Below are positions 35,881-47,504 of a stretch of 64,000 bases of DNA, piece by piece; the stretch's first letter is position 1; each line of letters starts with the position of its first letter. The notes under the pieces were generated by a model. That model was given only the letters and a program-made list of their open reading frames with translations. It did not search any database and was not told the origin of the DNA. The position numbers were made by a program, and so were the translations under genes. The DNA is taken from positions 62,001 through 126,000 of the forward strand of contig JAJEKB010021604.1 of the NCBI GenBank assembly GCA_022393335.1, written 5' to 3'. The DNA comes from Macrotrachela quadricornifera (lineage: Eukaryota > Rotifera > Eurotatoria > Philodinida > Philodinidae).

Positions 35881-36622
35881 GAGTATACATCCTATTCCGT
35901 GATGTTGAACATTAGCGGAACCAGTTCCGCCTAGGATCTAGTTACATCCGATTCCGGAAACAGATATTAACATAAGACGATTCAATTCCGCCATCAGAGG
36001 GAATTCCTAGGAATTCCGTCTGATTCCGGAATCATATATGCATTAGTCTTTATCGTATGCTTCTAAGTTATCATAGTGAACGGATCCGGAATCAGATGGA
36101 ATTCCTAGGAATTCCTTCGGATTCCGGAATTGATGGAACTAGTACCGTTTCCGGAATCGTTCAGCGGAATTGCTTGTCGCCTTCACCCTCATGTTTGCTA
36201 TTGTGATTGCAGGTTAATCTTCAACATAAACGAGCGAATCCGGATCCGGAATCAGACGGAATTCCTAGGAATTCCATCTGATTCCGGAATCATATATACA
36301 TTAGTCTTTATCGTATGCTTCTAAGTTATTATAGTGAACGGATCCGGAATCGGACGGAATTACACGGAATTCCTAGGAATTCCTTCTGATTCCGGAATCA
36401 TATATGCATTAGTCTTTATCGTATGCTTCTAAGTTATCATAGTGAACGGATCCGGAATCAGATGGAATTCCTAGGAATTCCTTCCAATTCCAGAATTGAT
36501 GGAACTAGTACCGATTCCGGAATCGCTTCTCAAACTTTGTGTAATTCCGGAATCGGTGGAATTAGTTCCCTAGGCGGAACTAGTACCCTAATGTTCAACA
36601 TCGCGGAATAGGATGACTGATC
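35881..36622. mobile_element. 742-bp terminal-inverted-repeat element filled with TTCCGGAA palindromes (copy 1)
   Basis: The flanks 35873-35880 and 36623-36630 are identical (TGCATTTG), an 8-bp target duplication. The ends share CATCCTATTCCG and GATGTTGAACATTA inverted (CATCCTATTCCGTGATGTTG at 35888; inverted at 36585-36615). The interior is an array of imperfect units built around ATTCCGGAATC and GGAATTCCTAGGAATTCC, both palindromic. No transposase frame. Two short plus-strand ORFs are translated repeat. Superfamily unassigned; an 8-bp duplication is compatible with hAT or P-like elements. Confidence 0.75.
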
Positions 36623-37639
36623 TGCATTTGTAATTTGACAATTTTGAAAGTTTAGGAGTTGTATTATTGTAAAATATGTTTACTAAATCTGTCAGTCTCA
36701 TTGTCTTGTACAGCTAACTTAAATAATACAAAAAAAGGTCGTGAATTGATAAATAGTAAAACGATCACAATATTTGATATATAGTCTCTGCGATAACAAG
36801 CAAAGCTATATATGTGATATTCTTTTAATGAATGAAAGTATATTATACTGTCAACTATTTTTTTATGCAACAGAAAATGATCTATTATATTAAAGATGGA
36901 ATAATTCGATACAATAATCACTGTGATGTGTATTTTATCTATAAGTAAATATTAGTAAACTATTGTTCGTGTCTAAATACAAACATATCCACATGTAAAC
37001 TACGACAGTCTAGGACCAAGTGAATCGAATTTTGATGAACGTTACTTGTTCTTTTATTTAAGATTTTTTTTGTCTTTAAAAATATATATACAATTTAGAT
37101 TGGTAAAGAAGCGCTGAGAAATCCTTGGCACTTATACTCCAAATAAAAGTTGAGTAATATATAGGTGGTCAATGTTTTCATCCTACTCTGTCATTCGTTT
37201 ATACATATATTCACTAGTAACAGTATGTATCAAGCTATTATATTTAGCGATGCATGCTAACTATAGGTATCATTGTGAAAAATCAGCGATTTTTGAAAAA
37301 CTGTTATTCTCTAGAATAGAAGGTCTCCCCCAAACCGATGTTTTGTCATGAAAACTCATTATAAAATCAATGAATTATAGCGCGTTCGATGGCAGACACT
37401 TTGCTCTATCTAATGCGCTATAAATTGAAAATTTTGACGAAAATTAACATTTTAGAGTGGGGAGAGCCTTAACAGCGAGCGTGAAATCGGTCTTGATAGA
37501 TGTTCTCACCACTGCGAATTGAAACTATCATTATGCATTTTTCTTCGGATATCTATGACAGCTATAGTTTAATCTTGTGACTGATTTTAAATCATATAGA
37601 TTCATTATCAACTGGAGAGTCCTTTAAGCAAGGACGAAA
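36623..37639. other. intergenic region with a small inverted repeat
   Basis: Mostly featureless AT-rich DNA. At about 37318-37475 AAGGTCTCCCCCAAACC and GTGGGGAGAGCCTT face each other, with AATTATAGCGCGTTCGATGG and CTAATGCGCTATAAATT pairing inside, suggesting a small MITE-like inverted repeat. Confidence 0.4.
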
Positions 37640-38269
37640 GAGAATACATCCTATTCCACAATGCTGCACATTGCGGAACTAGTTTTGCCTCAGGAATTAA
37701 TTCCACCGATTCGGGAACTGGATCAAACCGTAATACAATATAATTCCAGAATCACCTCCAACAATACCTTCTAATTCCGGAATAGCTCATCAGAATCCCT
37801 ACTCGCCTTCACCCTCACGTTTAGTATTGTCGTCGTAGATTAATCTCAAACATACGCGGACAATTTCGGAATCGCAAGAGATTCCTTGGAATTCCGTGTA
37901 ATTCCGGAATTATTCCGAAGTACAAGGAATTCCTTGCGATTCCGGAATTAATGGAATCAGTACCGATTCCGGAATCGCTCACCGAAATCGCTTCCCACCT
38001 TCACCCTCATGTTTGGTAGTGCTGTTGCAGACTAATCTCAAACATAAACGAGTGATTCCGGAATCGCTCATGTTTAGTATTGTCGTTGCAGAATAATGTG
38101 AAACATAAGGGAGCGATTCCGGAAGTGGACGGAATCATTTGGAATTGATGGAATCGATTCCAGAATCGAAGTTTCTATCGACTTCATGCAATTCCGGAAT
38201 CGGTGGAATTACCTTACTAGACGGAATTAATTCCCTAATGTTCAACATCGCGGAATAGGATGATTGCTC
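37640..38269. mobile_element. 630-bp element, second copy of the TTCCGGAA family
   Basis: Same termini as 35881-36622: GAGAATACATCCTATTCC at the left, and CGGAATAGGATGATTGCTC at the right. Flanking octamers are GGACGAAA (37632-37639) and AGGCGAAA (38270-38277), 6 of 8 identical, consistent with an older insertion. The interior has the same ATTCCGGAATC palindromes and a shared CACCTTCACCCTCATGTTTG-like phrase repeated inside both copies (here at about 37806 and 38000). Confidence 0.7.
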
Positions 38270-38498
38270 AGGCGAAACCGGTTTTGGTAGCTGTTCTCAC
38301 ACACCCTCACACTCTCAAGATGTTCATCAACATTTACACCACATCCTTATCCATTTTTACCACACCCTAAACTTGTTAGAAACACCCGAGAATATTTTGA
38401 ATGGATAAAAGGTCTTGTTATACTTTTTTACATTCTTCCAAATCAGATCGATGCGTCTATTTTTTCAAATTAGTCTTTTGCTACTTGTGTATATATCA

Positions 38499-38722
38499 TT
38501 AACCCTCCGTTAACGTTGTGGGGTCCAAGCGGACCCACCTTAAATTTTTGTTTTGTGTTTTCTTTCATCAGAGTCATATTTTATTTATCGACTCACTATT
38601 TTTAGTAGCTCTATACCAAACTAAAACAAGAAACAGGAAAACTCGTTCTCTCCTAAAATATTTATCAAAATTTTCTCAACAGTTGATAAAGGCAAAAAAT
38701 GAGGACGGTAACGGAGGGTTAA
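38499..38722. mobile_element. 224-bp TTAA-flanked piggyBac-type MITE
   Basis: The termini are TTAACCCTCCGTTA and its exact inverse TAACGGAGGGTTAA (14-bp perfect TIR including TTAA). Eighteen bases inside the left TTAA is a palindrome GGGTCC-AAGC-GGACCC (38521-38536). No coding capacity. Same layout as the elements at 725, 10263 and 28644. Confidence 0.8.
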
Positions 38723-38987
38723 TCATAAATAAAATCTAACTAATACATCGTATTAATGTTGAAGATTTCGAGGAATTATTTATTTCTTTTCGAGCAAAAA
38801 TTATAAAGAAGAACGAGCTTGATTATGTGTGACTCATATTTCACAAAACAAAAAAAGGAAAGGGAATGAGTACGATAAGAATATAGATTAATGTTGCTTT
38901 GAATAGATGAGAGTCTATCTATGGAATAATTGAGAGAGAAATGCAATATAGTAACGTTCACACCTCGAAATTCATATCCATAAGGAA

Positions 38988-40367
38988 TCAGTCATTAATT
39001 CGATTAATTGTAATAATACGGTTGTATCGAATGGCAGCCCAATTTTGTGTAGCGCAGATATTAAACGGAAAAATGACTGGCTCGTCTTCTTCATATTGTG
39101 GAGCAAGAAATATAAAAGAACGTTTTCCCAATTGCTTTCCATTACTGTCGAAAGCGATAAGATTTCCATTTCTGCTGTTAAGAGCAATAAATAAATTAAT
39201 CCTATGAAGATAGGTGAGCCGGGGTACATTGAATTCAATGTTTGTTTGTCCTAAATCAACACGTCCAATGAGCAGCCATTCCTGGTTTGGATTAAATATG
39301 TATACCCCAATAGGACCTTTATCATCTCCATCAGAACAATTATAAGCTACAGCAAGACGATCATCAGCCGGTGAACAGCTAATGTCAGCCAAGCGTAAGC
39401 CACCACCTGAAACCATTAGTTCTTCCGGAAAGAGTTGCTCTGCAGGTTTGCGTTCTTTGACTGTACCGAAAGGTTCTAGAAGAATTAAAACATTTTTTCT
39501 GTAATTGCGCACAATTTCATAAATTGTTTCGGATGAACAGCAAACCCGTGCGATAATATCATTTGGTGCACATGGTATCCATTTTTGTATTGCACCTCCC
39601 AACTCAATACGTGCTGGATCGAATAAGCAAAGTCCTGAGAAACGTATAGTCTCTCTATTGCCACTTACCAAGCCAAGAATGTATTTATTATGTTTGGGTG
39701 AAAACTCCATGTCAACTATACGAATGCTATGACCAAAGCCCGGAAAATTTATTTCTTGGATATGATATCCCCGACTTATATCACTGGCAACGCGCATCTT
39801 CAATGTTCTGTAGCCGTCATGTCTCTTGACCCAATCTAGATACACAAGTTGATTTCCATTGATAGCCATAACACCAGTTTCATTATCTTTATAGCAATCA
39901 AACAGACGACTCGGCTTTTGTTTCAGGTGAACTACTTGTCCAGCAGACTCGCTGATATCAGAAGTCATCGAGAGCTGCTGTGATGTAGACAGCGGCCGAA
40001 AGCCTCGCGACACATCTGGCTCAGGAGATGATACACTGCTATCATCGTCATAATATACGGTTTGTTCGCTATCATCGTCATAATCTACAGTTTGTTCGCT
40101 ATCATTTATGAATCTCGACTGGGATAAGCTGCCACCACCGATTTCTCCGATAATTATATCGCGCAGGCTACGATCCAGACGTTCAGTGATCTCTAAATTG
40201 CGGCTTGTGCCTAACCTGTTGTCGGCAGAATGATGATCATCTTCTACTTTATAGCTATTTGCGATCTGCTTAATCAAATCAATTTGTTCCTGCATCCATT
40301 TGTCAATAAGCTGACTTCGTTGCTGATCTTGCATTGTTAAATGGTGTCCATCGTTGCTTGTAGCCAT
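38988..40367 (-). CDS. probable cytosolic beta-propeller-like protein, unrecognised family
   Basis: 459 residues from the ATG at 40367 (MATSNDGHHLTMQDQQ). The frame extends upstream to 40442, but that part reads like a chance extension. Residues 1-150 are polar and acidic, with a predicted helix (SQLIDKWMQEQIDLIKQIAN) and a tandem duplication of the 9-residue unit DDDSEQTVY (27-bp duplication at about 40040-40100). Residues about 165-459 are beta-rich with repeated patterns such as MAINGNQLVYLD, DMEFSPKHNKYILGLVSG, DISCSPADDRLAVAYNC and FIALNSRNGNLIAFDSNGK, suggesting a propeller of the NHL/WD type. The SPxxDRLAVA pattern supports this. Function unknown. AATAAA-type signal on the minus strand near 38778. 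Confidence 0.75.
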   Translation of the reverse strand: MATSNDGHHLTMQDQQRSQLIDKWMQEQIDLIKQIANSYKVEDDHHSADNRLGTSRNLEITERLDRSLRDIIIGEIGGGSLSQSRFINDSEQTVDYDDDSEQTVYYDDDSSVSSPEPDVSRGFRPLSTSQQLSMTSDISESAGQVVHLKQKPSRLFDCYKDNETGVMAINGNQLVYLDWVKRHDGYRTLKMRVASDISRGYHIQEINFPGFGHSIRIVDMEFSPKHNKYILGLVSGNRETIRFSGLCLFDPARIELGGAIQKWIPCAPNDIIARVCCSSETIYEIVRNYRKNVLILLEPFGTVKERKPAEQLFPEELMVSGGGLRLADISCSPADDRLAVAYNCSDGDDKGPIGVYIFNPNQEWLLIGRVDLGQTNIEFNVPRLTYLHRINLFIALNSRNGNLIAFDSNGKQLGKRSFIFLAPQYEEDEPVIFPFNICATQNWAAIRYNRIITINRIND

Positions 40368-41157
40368 TGTAATAATCAGAATCAGATTAGTATAAATACA
40401 CGTATAATCTAAAACAGATATTTTCATTACTATTATGACCAATTTTTCTTCCAGAACAAAACAGCACTAGTCAACAAACTTTGCTTAAACAAAAACCATA
40501 GAGAAGAAGAAGAATTTATCGTGGATCCGAAATATATATGATACCCAGACCTATACCGTCACCTAATTTCGTCTAACTCCCCTTCCCGTTCACAGAATAA
40601 AAGCCCAACATATAATAAAGAACCATCCAGGATAGAAACCTACTTTGAAGTTTCTGATGTTTCGATACAACAACCGAGCAGACAACATTTTGGAAAAATG
40701 CGTGAAAACTCTATAAAAAATTTAGCTGTATTTGGATGCCAATCGCTGTCCTCGATTGTTATCCAAAAGCGCCCAAAAAAAACATGAAAACGAAAAATAT
40801 TTAGCGACGAGCGATATTTAGCAAGAAAAACGCCATATACATTTTTTTTGAGTGACCTAGAAAATAAACTGGTTGAGTATTTATCGATGTGTTTTGAACA
40901 CCTCTGAATGCCAATCGGGAACCGCGATTGTCAACGTAACGTAAACAATAAAATGAAGCGTGGAAACGCTAAGCTTCATCGTGCACAGAATTTTATATAA
41001 TTTATGTATTAAATGATTTCAAACCTGTATTCCTCCTGTTTTTAACGGCGTGTCTAGCTGACAATGGGGAACCTCGATTAGCACCCAAAAATGCCCAAAT
41101 CTTTCTTTTGTTAACGTAAGTTTTTACAACGATTTTCTCATGAATTTTGCATCCGTG
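40368..41157. other. intergenic region, weak internal repeats
   Basis: Contains three similar phrases (CCAATCGCTGTCCTCGATTG near 40739, CCAATCGGGAACCGCGATTG near 40912, GACAATGGGGAACCTCGATT near 41061), so probably degraded repeat DNA. No gene recognised. Confidence 0.4.
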
Positions 41158-41775
41158 TACCTTAATCTAATCCTTTAAGCTAGCTCCTTAACTTATCCCT
41201 TAAGCTAATTCCTTAATCTACTCCTTAACCTATACCTTAATCTATTTGTTTAATCTAACCTCTTAACTTAACTCCTTAATGTAACGCTTAACGTATACCT
41301 TAATCTAACTCTTTAACCTATATTTTAATCTATTTCCTTAGCCTAACTCCTTAATCTAACTCTTAACTTATCGCTTTAATCTATCCTCTCAGTTTATCTC
41401 CTTAACCTAACCCTTAATACAAACTCTTAACCTATCTCTTACACTAATTTCTTAATGAAACCCCTTTATTTAGCCCTTACTCAAGACCTTTAACCTAACC
41501 CCTTCACCTATCCTCTTTATCTAATTCTTAACCTTTCCTCTTAGTCTAATTTCTTAATGTAACGCATTAATTTATCCCATTAATCTCTAGCTTATTCTGC
41601 CTTCCTAAATCTGTGTACATTCCCTCAATATAATCCATTAGTCTCTCCGTTTGACCTAACCTATTAATCTATTTCTTAATGTACCACTTTAAACTTATGT
41701 GTAAGTTCACAATCTATTTAGTTGACGAAACTCATAGTCTTGTACCTTAATCTATCGCTTTAATTTATATGTTAT
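41158..41775. repeat. 12-13-bp minisatellite, ~45 degenerate units
   Basis: About 600 bp of units with consensus CTTAATCTAACTC, alternating CTTAACCTAT and CTTAATCTAA forms. Highly diverged at the right-hand end. The CTTAACC core is shared with the 20-bp array at 12271-12520. Confidence 0.75.
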
Positions 41776-44734
41776 CCGCTCATTTTTTCTCGTTATTTCA
41801 ATTCTGTATTCTGTCTGTTAATAGACATGCACTGAATTTGAGAATAAACCGGGAACCTCTGGTTCCGTAGCTCCAGAGTTCGGTTATTCTCGGTACTGGG
41901 ATCCTGGGATTGGGTGTGGGGATGTAACAATACCATTATCGTTAATACCAATACCATTACGGAATTGAGGTATTGATATTGAATGGTATTGGTATGGATC
42001 AGTATTAGTTTTAATATTGATGTACGGGGCGAGGGACTGGTAGTTCCGCAGTTTATTCTCAACATTTTTGAAAACCGAGAACGGATTCGGGTTTTTCGAT
42101 CTCGAAAGTCTCTGATCAAATTATATAAGAATTCATCATTTTTCAAAAAGTGGTCTTTCTCTAATCAACTGTTCAAGTTCACGAATCTTGAAAAATGGAT
42201 TAACGATTCGGACACCCTTATCTTGAAAATATTTGATCAAACTTTATAAAATACCATTAGTTTTGCAGGATATCTTTTACATAAAGAAAATCTCAAGTCC
42301 ATGAAATTTTCCTTATTCTATGGCATAACTATTCTAATTTTGATTATTTTTTGGAACTTGAAGTGTCAGAGAATGTTGCTTTAACTTTATTGATCAAACT
42401 TTAAAATGTCACTTTAACTTTAACTTTTAAATTAAAGTTAAAATGTTACCATTAGTCTGTCCTAATTCATTTTTGATTATAGATATTGTAAAAAAGCTCG
42501 AATTATTTAGCTCTTGCTGTTTTACAGTTATTCAAAAAATGCCTGATACTACTCAGCGCTGGAATAAACATTAACTATCTCTCTATTTATCTACCTGTTT
42601 AGCTTACCAGCTAACTAGATATATACTTAGCTAGTTCGCTATCCCATTACTTATTTAAATGCCTCACTCGATAACTATCTGTCCATCTATTTCATTTTGC
42701 ACTTATCTAGGTATTTAATTGAAAAGTATGACTTTTATCGGAAGATGACATGCTGAAAACAAATTGGTAGAAATGGCGGATGTATCGGTATCAAAGTATA
42801 AATATATCTCCAAATTAAATATATGAAAATGAGTATACGAGTAGGTAACCATATTTCTGATTTAGACATTCTTATTTTCGAAATTTTTATTTCTTATGCG
42901 AATTTGGTAAATTTATCTAAATAGCTATATACCAATCCACCTATCTATCTGTCGATACGGCTATATTTTTAACTAACTATATAACCACCCATGTTTCTGC
43001 CTATCGATCTGTTGATCATAGTGAAAATACACTGCTTTTAAAAAAGACATCCCGTAAGATTAAAAGTAGAAACGTGCAATACAGCACACACCGAATGAAA
43101 AGTGTATATAGCTCGAGTAATAAAACCGAAATACAAGAATCTCACGAATGAAAAAAAAATGAAGTGACAAGCAGACAGCAATATATGTAATATGAAAACA
43201 GGTAACACAAGTAACGCTCGTCTGAAGACTAGCTCAGCTCTTTCTCGTAGTAATCGTGTTTCTAAATTACCGTCAAGCTATTTATTTATAAAATTAAAAA
43301 AATCAAAGCCACATTCAAGTTCCTCGACCTCAACTGCCTTTGACCAAACTTCATAAAAAACAAATGCTTTTGTTAAAAATTTGTCGTTTGTTTAAAAAGT
43401 TGATCTTCAAAAATTTTTATCCGCCTGACTTCAGATTTGAATTCCTCGTCCTCGATTATCGTTCGTTCAACCCTTTTGAAAAAAGTTTTTTTGCAAAAAA
43501 AGTGGTTTTTTGTGTAAAAAAGTGGATCCGAAAAAAATCTTAAGAAACTAACATCAGATTCGAGTTCCTCGACCCCGTAACTCTTTGGTCAAGTTTTATA
43601 GAAAATATTGATAGAATGTTTTTTTGACCTTGTGCGGACATACAAGCAAGCAAACAAACATTTTATGTTTATAAGACTCTTCTCTACGAGAAAGAGAATA
43701 AGCCATATAGCCAGGCAAGGGAAAAAATTATCTTGATTTATATCTATACGGACTTTCACTTTAGCTAAAACAAGACGACTCTTTGCCACAAAAGTAAAAA
43801 AGAGTATTTTTGACCAGAGATAGAAGGACAATGAAATTCAAGTTTTTGGTAGAAAAGTATGGCAGTAAGATCTATAGAAAAAAACAATGTAAAGATATAG
43901 TTTATAAGCAACTACACCATGATTTTTTAGTGTTTCAAACATGGCAATAAAAAATGTCGCTGAAAAACTTATGAGGATGAAACTTTAGGATAATTTACAT
44001 GCAAATGAGAAGGGCTGTGCATGGAAACGTTAATAAAAGAAGTATTTCGAACTTTACGTGATCGCATATACTTGGATGAAAAAAATTACCTACTTCAAAA
44101 TCAAAAAAAATTAAGCTGCTAATGTTCACACGACTACTTCCGACGACAAGCATTTTAACGTCCGAAAATTGACTTTTTTCGGGGAATGGATATGCATTTC
44201 TATAAAATCTTGCCTGCTTAGGTTTAGATAAAATCAGTCATCAAAATTTTTATATGAAATGACAATTTGTATTCTAGTCATGAGAGAAAAAATGTTTATA
44301 GAACACGCATAAAATATTGAGGTTTGAATAGTTTTAACGTATATTTAAAAATACAGCGTAAAGCTGTCGAAAAGTTTAGCATTTAGGTCGTTGAAATGAT
44401 TAAAAATAGAGGACTGATAAAGAAATTTGTGCGTTATAACCGTGAAAGTTATGAAATTTTATTGTCAATAAAGCGTTTTTTACCACACGCGTTTAAACAC
44501 AAAGAATCTATTAAAATGATAGATGACATGGGTTCAAAAACTTGAGGCGTGATTTCAAGAGCGTGCAAATACTAACAAATTTTGCGAGAGAATTGGACTA
44601 AGAGTTTTTTCGTTAAAAACGCTCAAAATCACATGTCTTCAGTGTTATAACGCCACAATTTTTGGAAAAAAAACGAAAAGATTTAATATACATTTAAACG
44701 TTAGAAATGTTTAAGTTATGGACGTGTTCACATC
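41776..44734. other. repeat-derived intergenic region, no gene seen
   Basis: Nearly 3 kb. 42570-43020 holds two degenerate CTAT/CTAC tetranucleotide tracts. 43270-43620 repeats phrases of the type TTCGAGTTCCTCGACC and GACCAAACTT. No coding frame with family signatures. Confidence 0.4.
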
Positions 44735-45930
44735 TAGAGGTATAAGCTGATAGGCTAATCTGCGGCGGTGCCAAGTTTTTTAAATTTTTTAAAAATGCTC
44801 AGCGGCGAAGATTTGATATTCGAAGGTTATACAACGGCGCGGTTCAGAAATTTTAAAATTTTGAATACTCTCGGTGGCGCGGCGGCTTGGAGTTCAAAAC
44901 GCACTACATTGTCATAAAAAGATTAATCTATGACTTTGACTATACTAGGACGATAATGCAATACTAAATTCATATTAGATCAGTTCGTATTTATATTTGA
45001 CGGTCAATGCACCAACTAGTAATCCTGGACTTCCGAATGAATCGTGATTTTTGTTCGTTTCAATCATAGAGGATACTCCCGTTGAAAACTATGTCAGTTT
45101 CATTTGAAAACCAAATTAGAATTTTATAGGTGTATTAACTTTAATGCGGATCTGAGGAGTACAATAGATTTAATGCACTTTTTAATTATGTATTAAATGT
45201 TTATTAACTGTTCAATCAATCATATTTCTTAATTCGGCATCAAAATTTTTAGTTTAAACAAGAATTATTTCAATATCTAGCCGTTCTAATTTTCAAACAT
45301 AGAATGGAAAAACATTATTTCACATCTAAACATAATAAAAAGGTTTATAATTAAAAAATAAATATAATTTACCACGATAAATATTTAAAGAAAATCACTA
45401 TCGTGATTGTTAATGAGTAAAAGCACCTAGAGTGTTCACGTCTGTTCCTTTTATTTTGTTTTTGTTAATAAAAATTTAAAATACTCGCCTCTTCTTGTAT
45501 TTATGAGTATATCTAATATAACGAACATAAATAACTAAAGTACTAACTCAGAATTTTCACCTAACACAGAATTAAGAGTTCATTTACAATTTAGAACCCC
45601 AAACATCTGATTGTTCACAGAATCAGCACTCTAGTGATGATCAAGGCGAAAAAGTTAATGAAAAATAGATGTATATTGGGATTCGAAAATGTAGAAGTAC
45701 CGAATTAACGAAACTATAAATAAAACATTATCGACACTTGTAATAGTTGCCAACAGCGGCGGCTTGAAAATTTTAAAATTTCGAATACCGCCGGCGGCGC
45801 AGCAGCTGTAGTTAAAGCGTCTCAGCGGCAGGAGCTTAAAAATTCTCAAAATTTCTACTGTCACGGCGGCTTAAAATTTTTCGAGTTCATCAGCGGCGAC
45901 AGCGACTCAGCTGCACGGCTTACACCTCTA
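44735..45930. mobile_element. 1,196-bp nonautonomous hAT-like element
   Basis: Starts TAGAGGTATAAGC and ends GCTTACACCTCTA, a 13-bp inverted repeat with one mismatch. Flanking 44727-44734 and 45931-45938 are both TTCACATC, a perfect 8-bp target duplication. The ends are GC-rich with repeated GCGGCGG words (44760-44890 and 45750-45910), while the interior is AT-rich and has no transposase frame. TIR start and duplication length point to hAT. Confidence 0.85.
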
Positions 45931-47207
45931 TTCACATCAACTACAGTACTCGCAAAAAGTTCCGCTACCCTAGAAAGCTATCAAAACCTCAACCGTTTGC
46001 ACTCGTATTTTTATTGTCCATAGAAGTCAGTGAACGCTGATGGAAAGTACCAACCCGATTTCGATTAGTTGACATATAGTGGAGTAAGTAGCTCAACAGT
46101 ATCATCTCCTTATAAAGAATATATCTCAACTATTTTTCGACATTTAATTTCACGTGACCTCAAAAGCCCGATGCTACAGCTATATGCAATGCAAATTTGG
46201 TCAAAAATCACTTTGAACTAATGGAGATATGATCTTTTTATTAAAAATGTCTGCCGATAAGTAAGTCCTATTTTGTGAAACATGATCTGAAAGAGAGTGT
46301 TGAAGTGTTTAAGGGTACAAATTTGAACCCATCCTTACCCTCGCCCCTCAACCTCGATGACCTTTGTCACAGACTGTGATCGACAGTGTTAGCTCTTGAA
46401 TTTGTGCGGGGAAAATATAGTAGATTTTTGAACTATAGTATATAAGAAATCATAAACTTATATAAATAATTTCTTACGAAGCTGTTGATACATATGTGAA
46501 AATAAGATGAAGGAGATATGACAAAGAATATATTTATGTGATAACAACAATGGATATAATTATGATGTTGTAATAAACAACAAAGATAATGTTAACAACA
46601 AAGAAAGTAATAATGATGAAGATAAGACAATAACGAAAGAAAAAAGGAATAACGTAATAAAGAATACTAGGTCATCATGATCTCATGATGATCAACAAGA
46701 TAATCTATCTATTCAACAGGAAAGAAAAAAAGATGTACATATGTGTATATACTGGACATAAGTGAGCGTCATAAAATAACATTTATTAACGCTAACAGAC
46801 GGAGAAGATCAGTGTCACAGACCGTAAGCGACACCATCACAGAGAGTGACCGATACTTAGTAACTCTTACTATTTTAGCATAGACTGTAATCTATAAAGT
46901 ACTAAAGACCATCATAAACACTTATTTGAACAAACTCTGGATATCTGGTATACAGTGTACGCAGCTTCATTGTGTTTCACATTTTTAATCTCGTAGGGAT
47001 TGTGCTAACAGCATTCTTTCTGTGAATGTACTTTTCTGTTTTTCCTTCATATAGCAGTAGGTGATATATTCCAAGATTAGCTATTAATAGAATACACTTG
47101 GGATACACCCATGCTATCATATAAAAGAAAGAGAAAACCAACAAAAAAGAAAAGGAAAAATCTCTTCAGAGAAAGGAAAAGATTGTTTTATGTGATGTTA
47201 TATATCT
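45931..47207. repeat. intergenic region with a dispersed A-rich repeat
   Basis: 46500-46800 is related to 55150-55550: both contain, in order, ACAAACAACAAAGATAATG-like A-rich sequence, a TAACG(C/T)AATAA phrase, TCTCATGATGATCAA, GGAAAGAAAAAAAGAT-like sequence, and a final GACGCTAACA/AACGCTAACA. The rest shows no gene. Confidence 0.5.
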
Positions 47208-47330
47208 ATATATATAAAGAAGAATGTCTGTCTGTCTGTTCGTTATGCATTCAGTCTCTGTATTAGCTAGCGTCACCAAACTTGCCATGGTGCCTCCCCA
47301 AGCCCACACAGTGGGCAACTTTCGTATAGT
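47208..47330. repeat. repeat unit beginning TCTATATATATAAAGAAGAA
   Basis: TCTATATATATAAAGAAGAA, then GTCTGTCTGTCTGTTCG, ATGCATTCAGTCTCTG and TAGCGTCACCAAACTT. A related copy starts at about 49216 (TCTATATATAAAGAAGAATG, ATGCATTCAGTCCCTG) and partial copies lie at 48846 and 49410. The layout recalls ends of Helitron/Helentron-type elements in other invertebrates, but no Rep-helicase gene is present, so this stays an inference. Confidence 0.4.
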
Positions 47331-47504
47331 AGGCAGACATGTACGTTTCGTGCTCTGAAGCGGGTTTTTATTGCTCAAAAGCGGTTATATATCACTTAGA
47401 AAATCATATTTAAGTAAATAAAACAGTTTTTGAAAAAAACATTTTCATGAAAATCACCTGTGGAGCACCCGTACCAAAATTTTTGAGAAAAGTTTTTGTT
47501 AGAA

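Noticed and set aside
36130..36611. Plus-strand ORFs repeating FLGIPSxS and similar peptides
   Set aside because: They are translations of the TTCCGGAA palindrome array inside a transposable element.
40368..40442. 25-residue hydrophobic extension of the 459-aa protein
   Set aside because: Could mimic a signal peptide, but the downstream protein is acidic, low-complexity and cytosolic-looking, and the ATG at 40367 is a better start.
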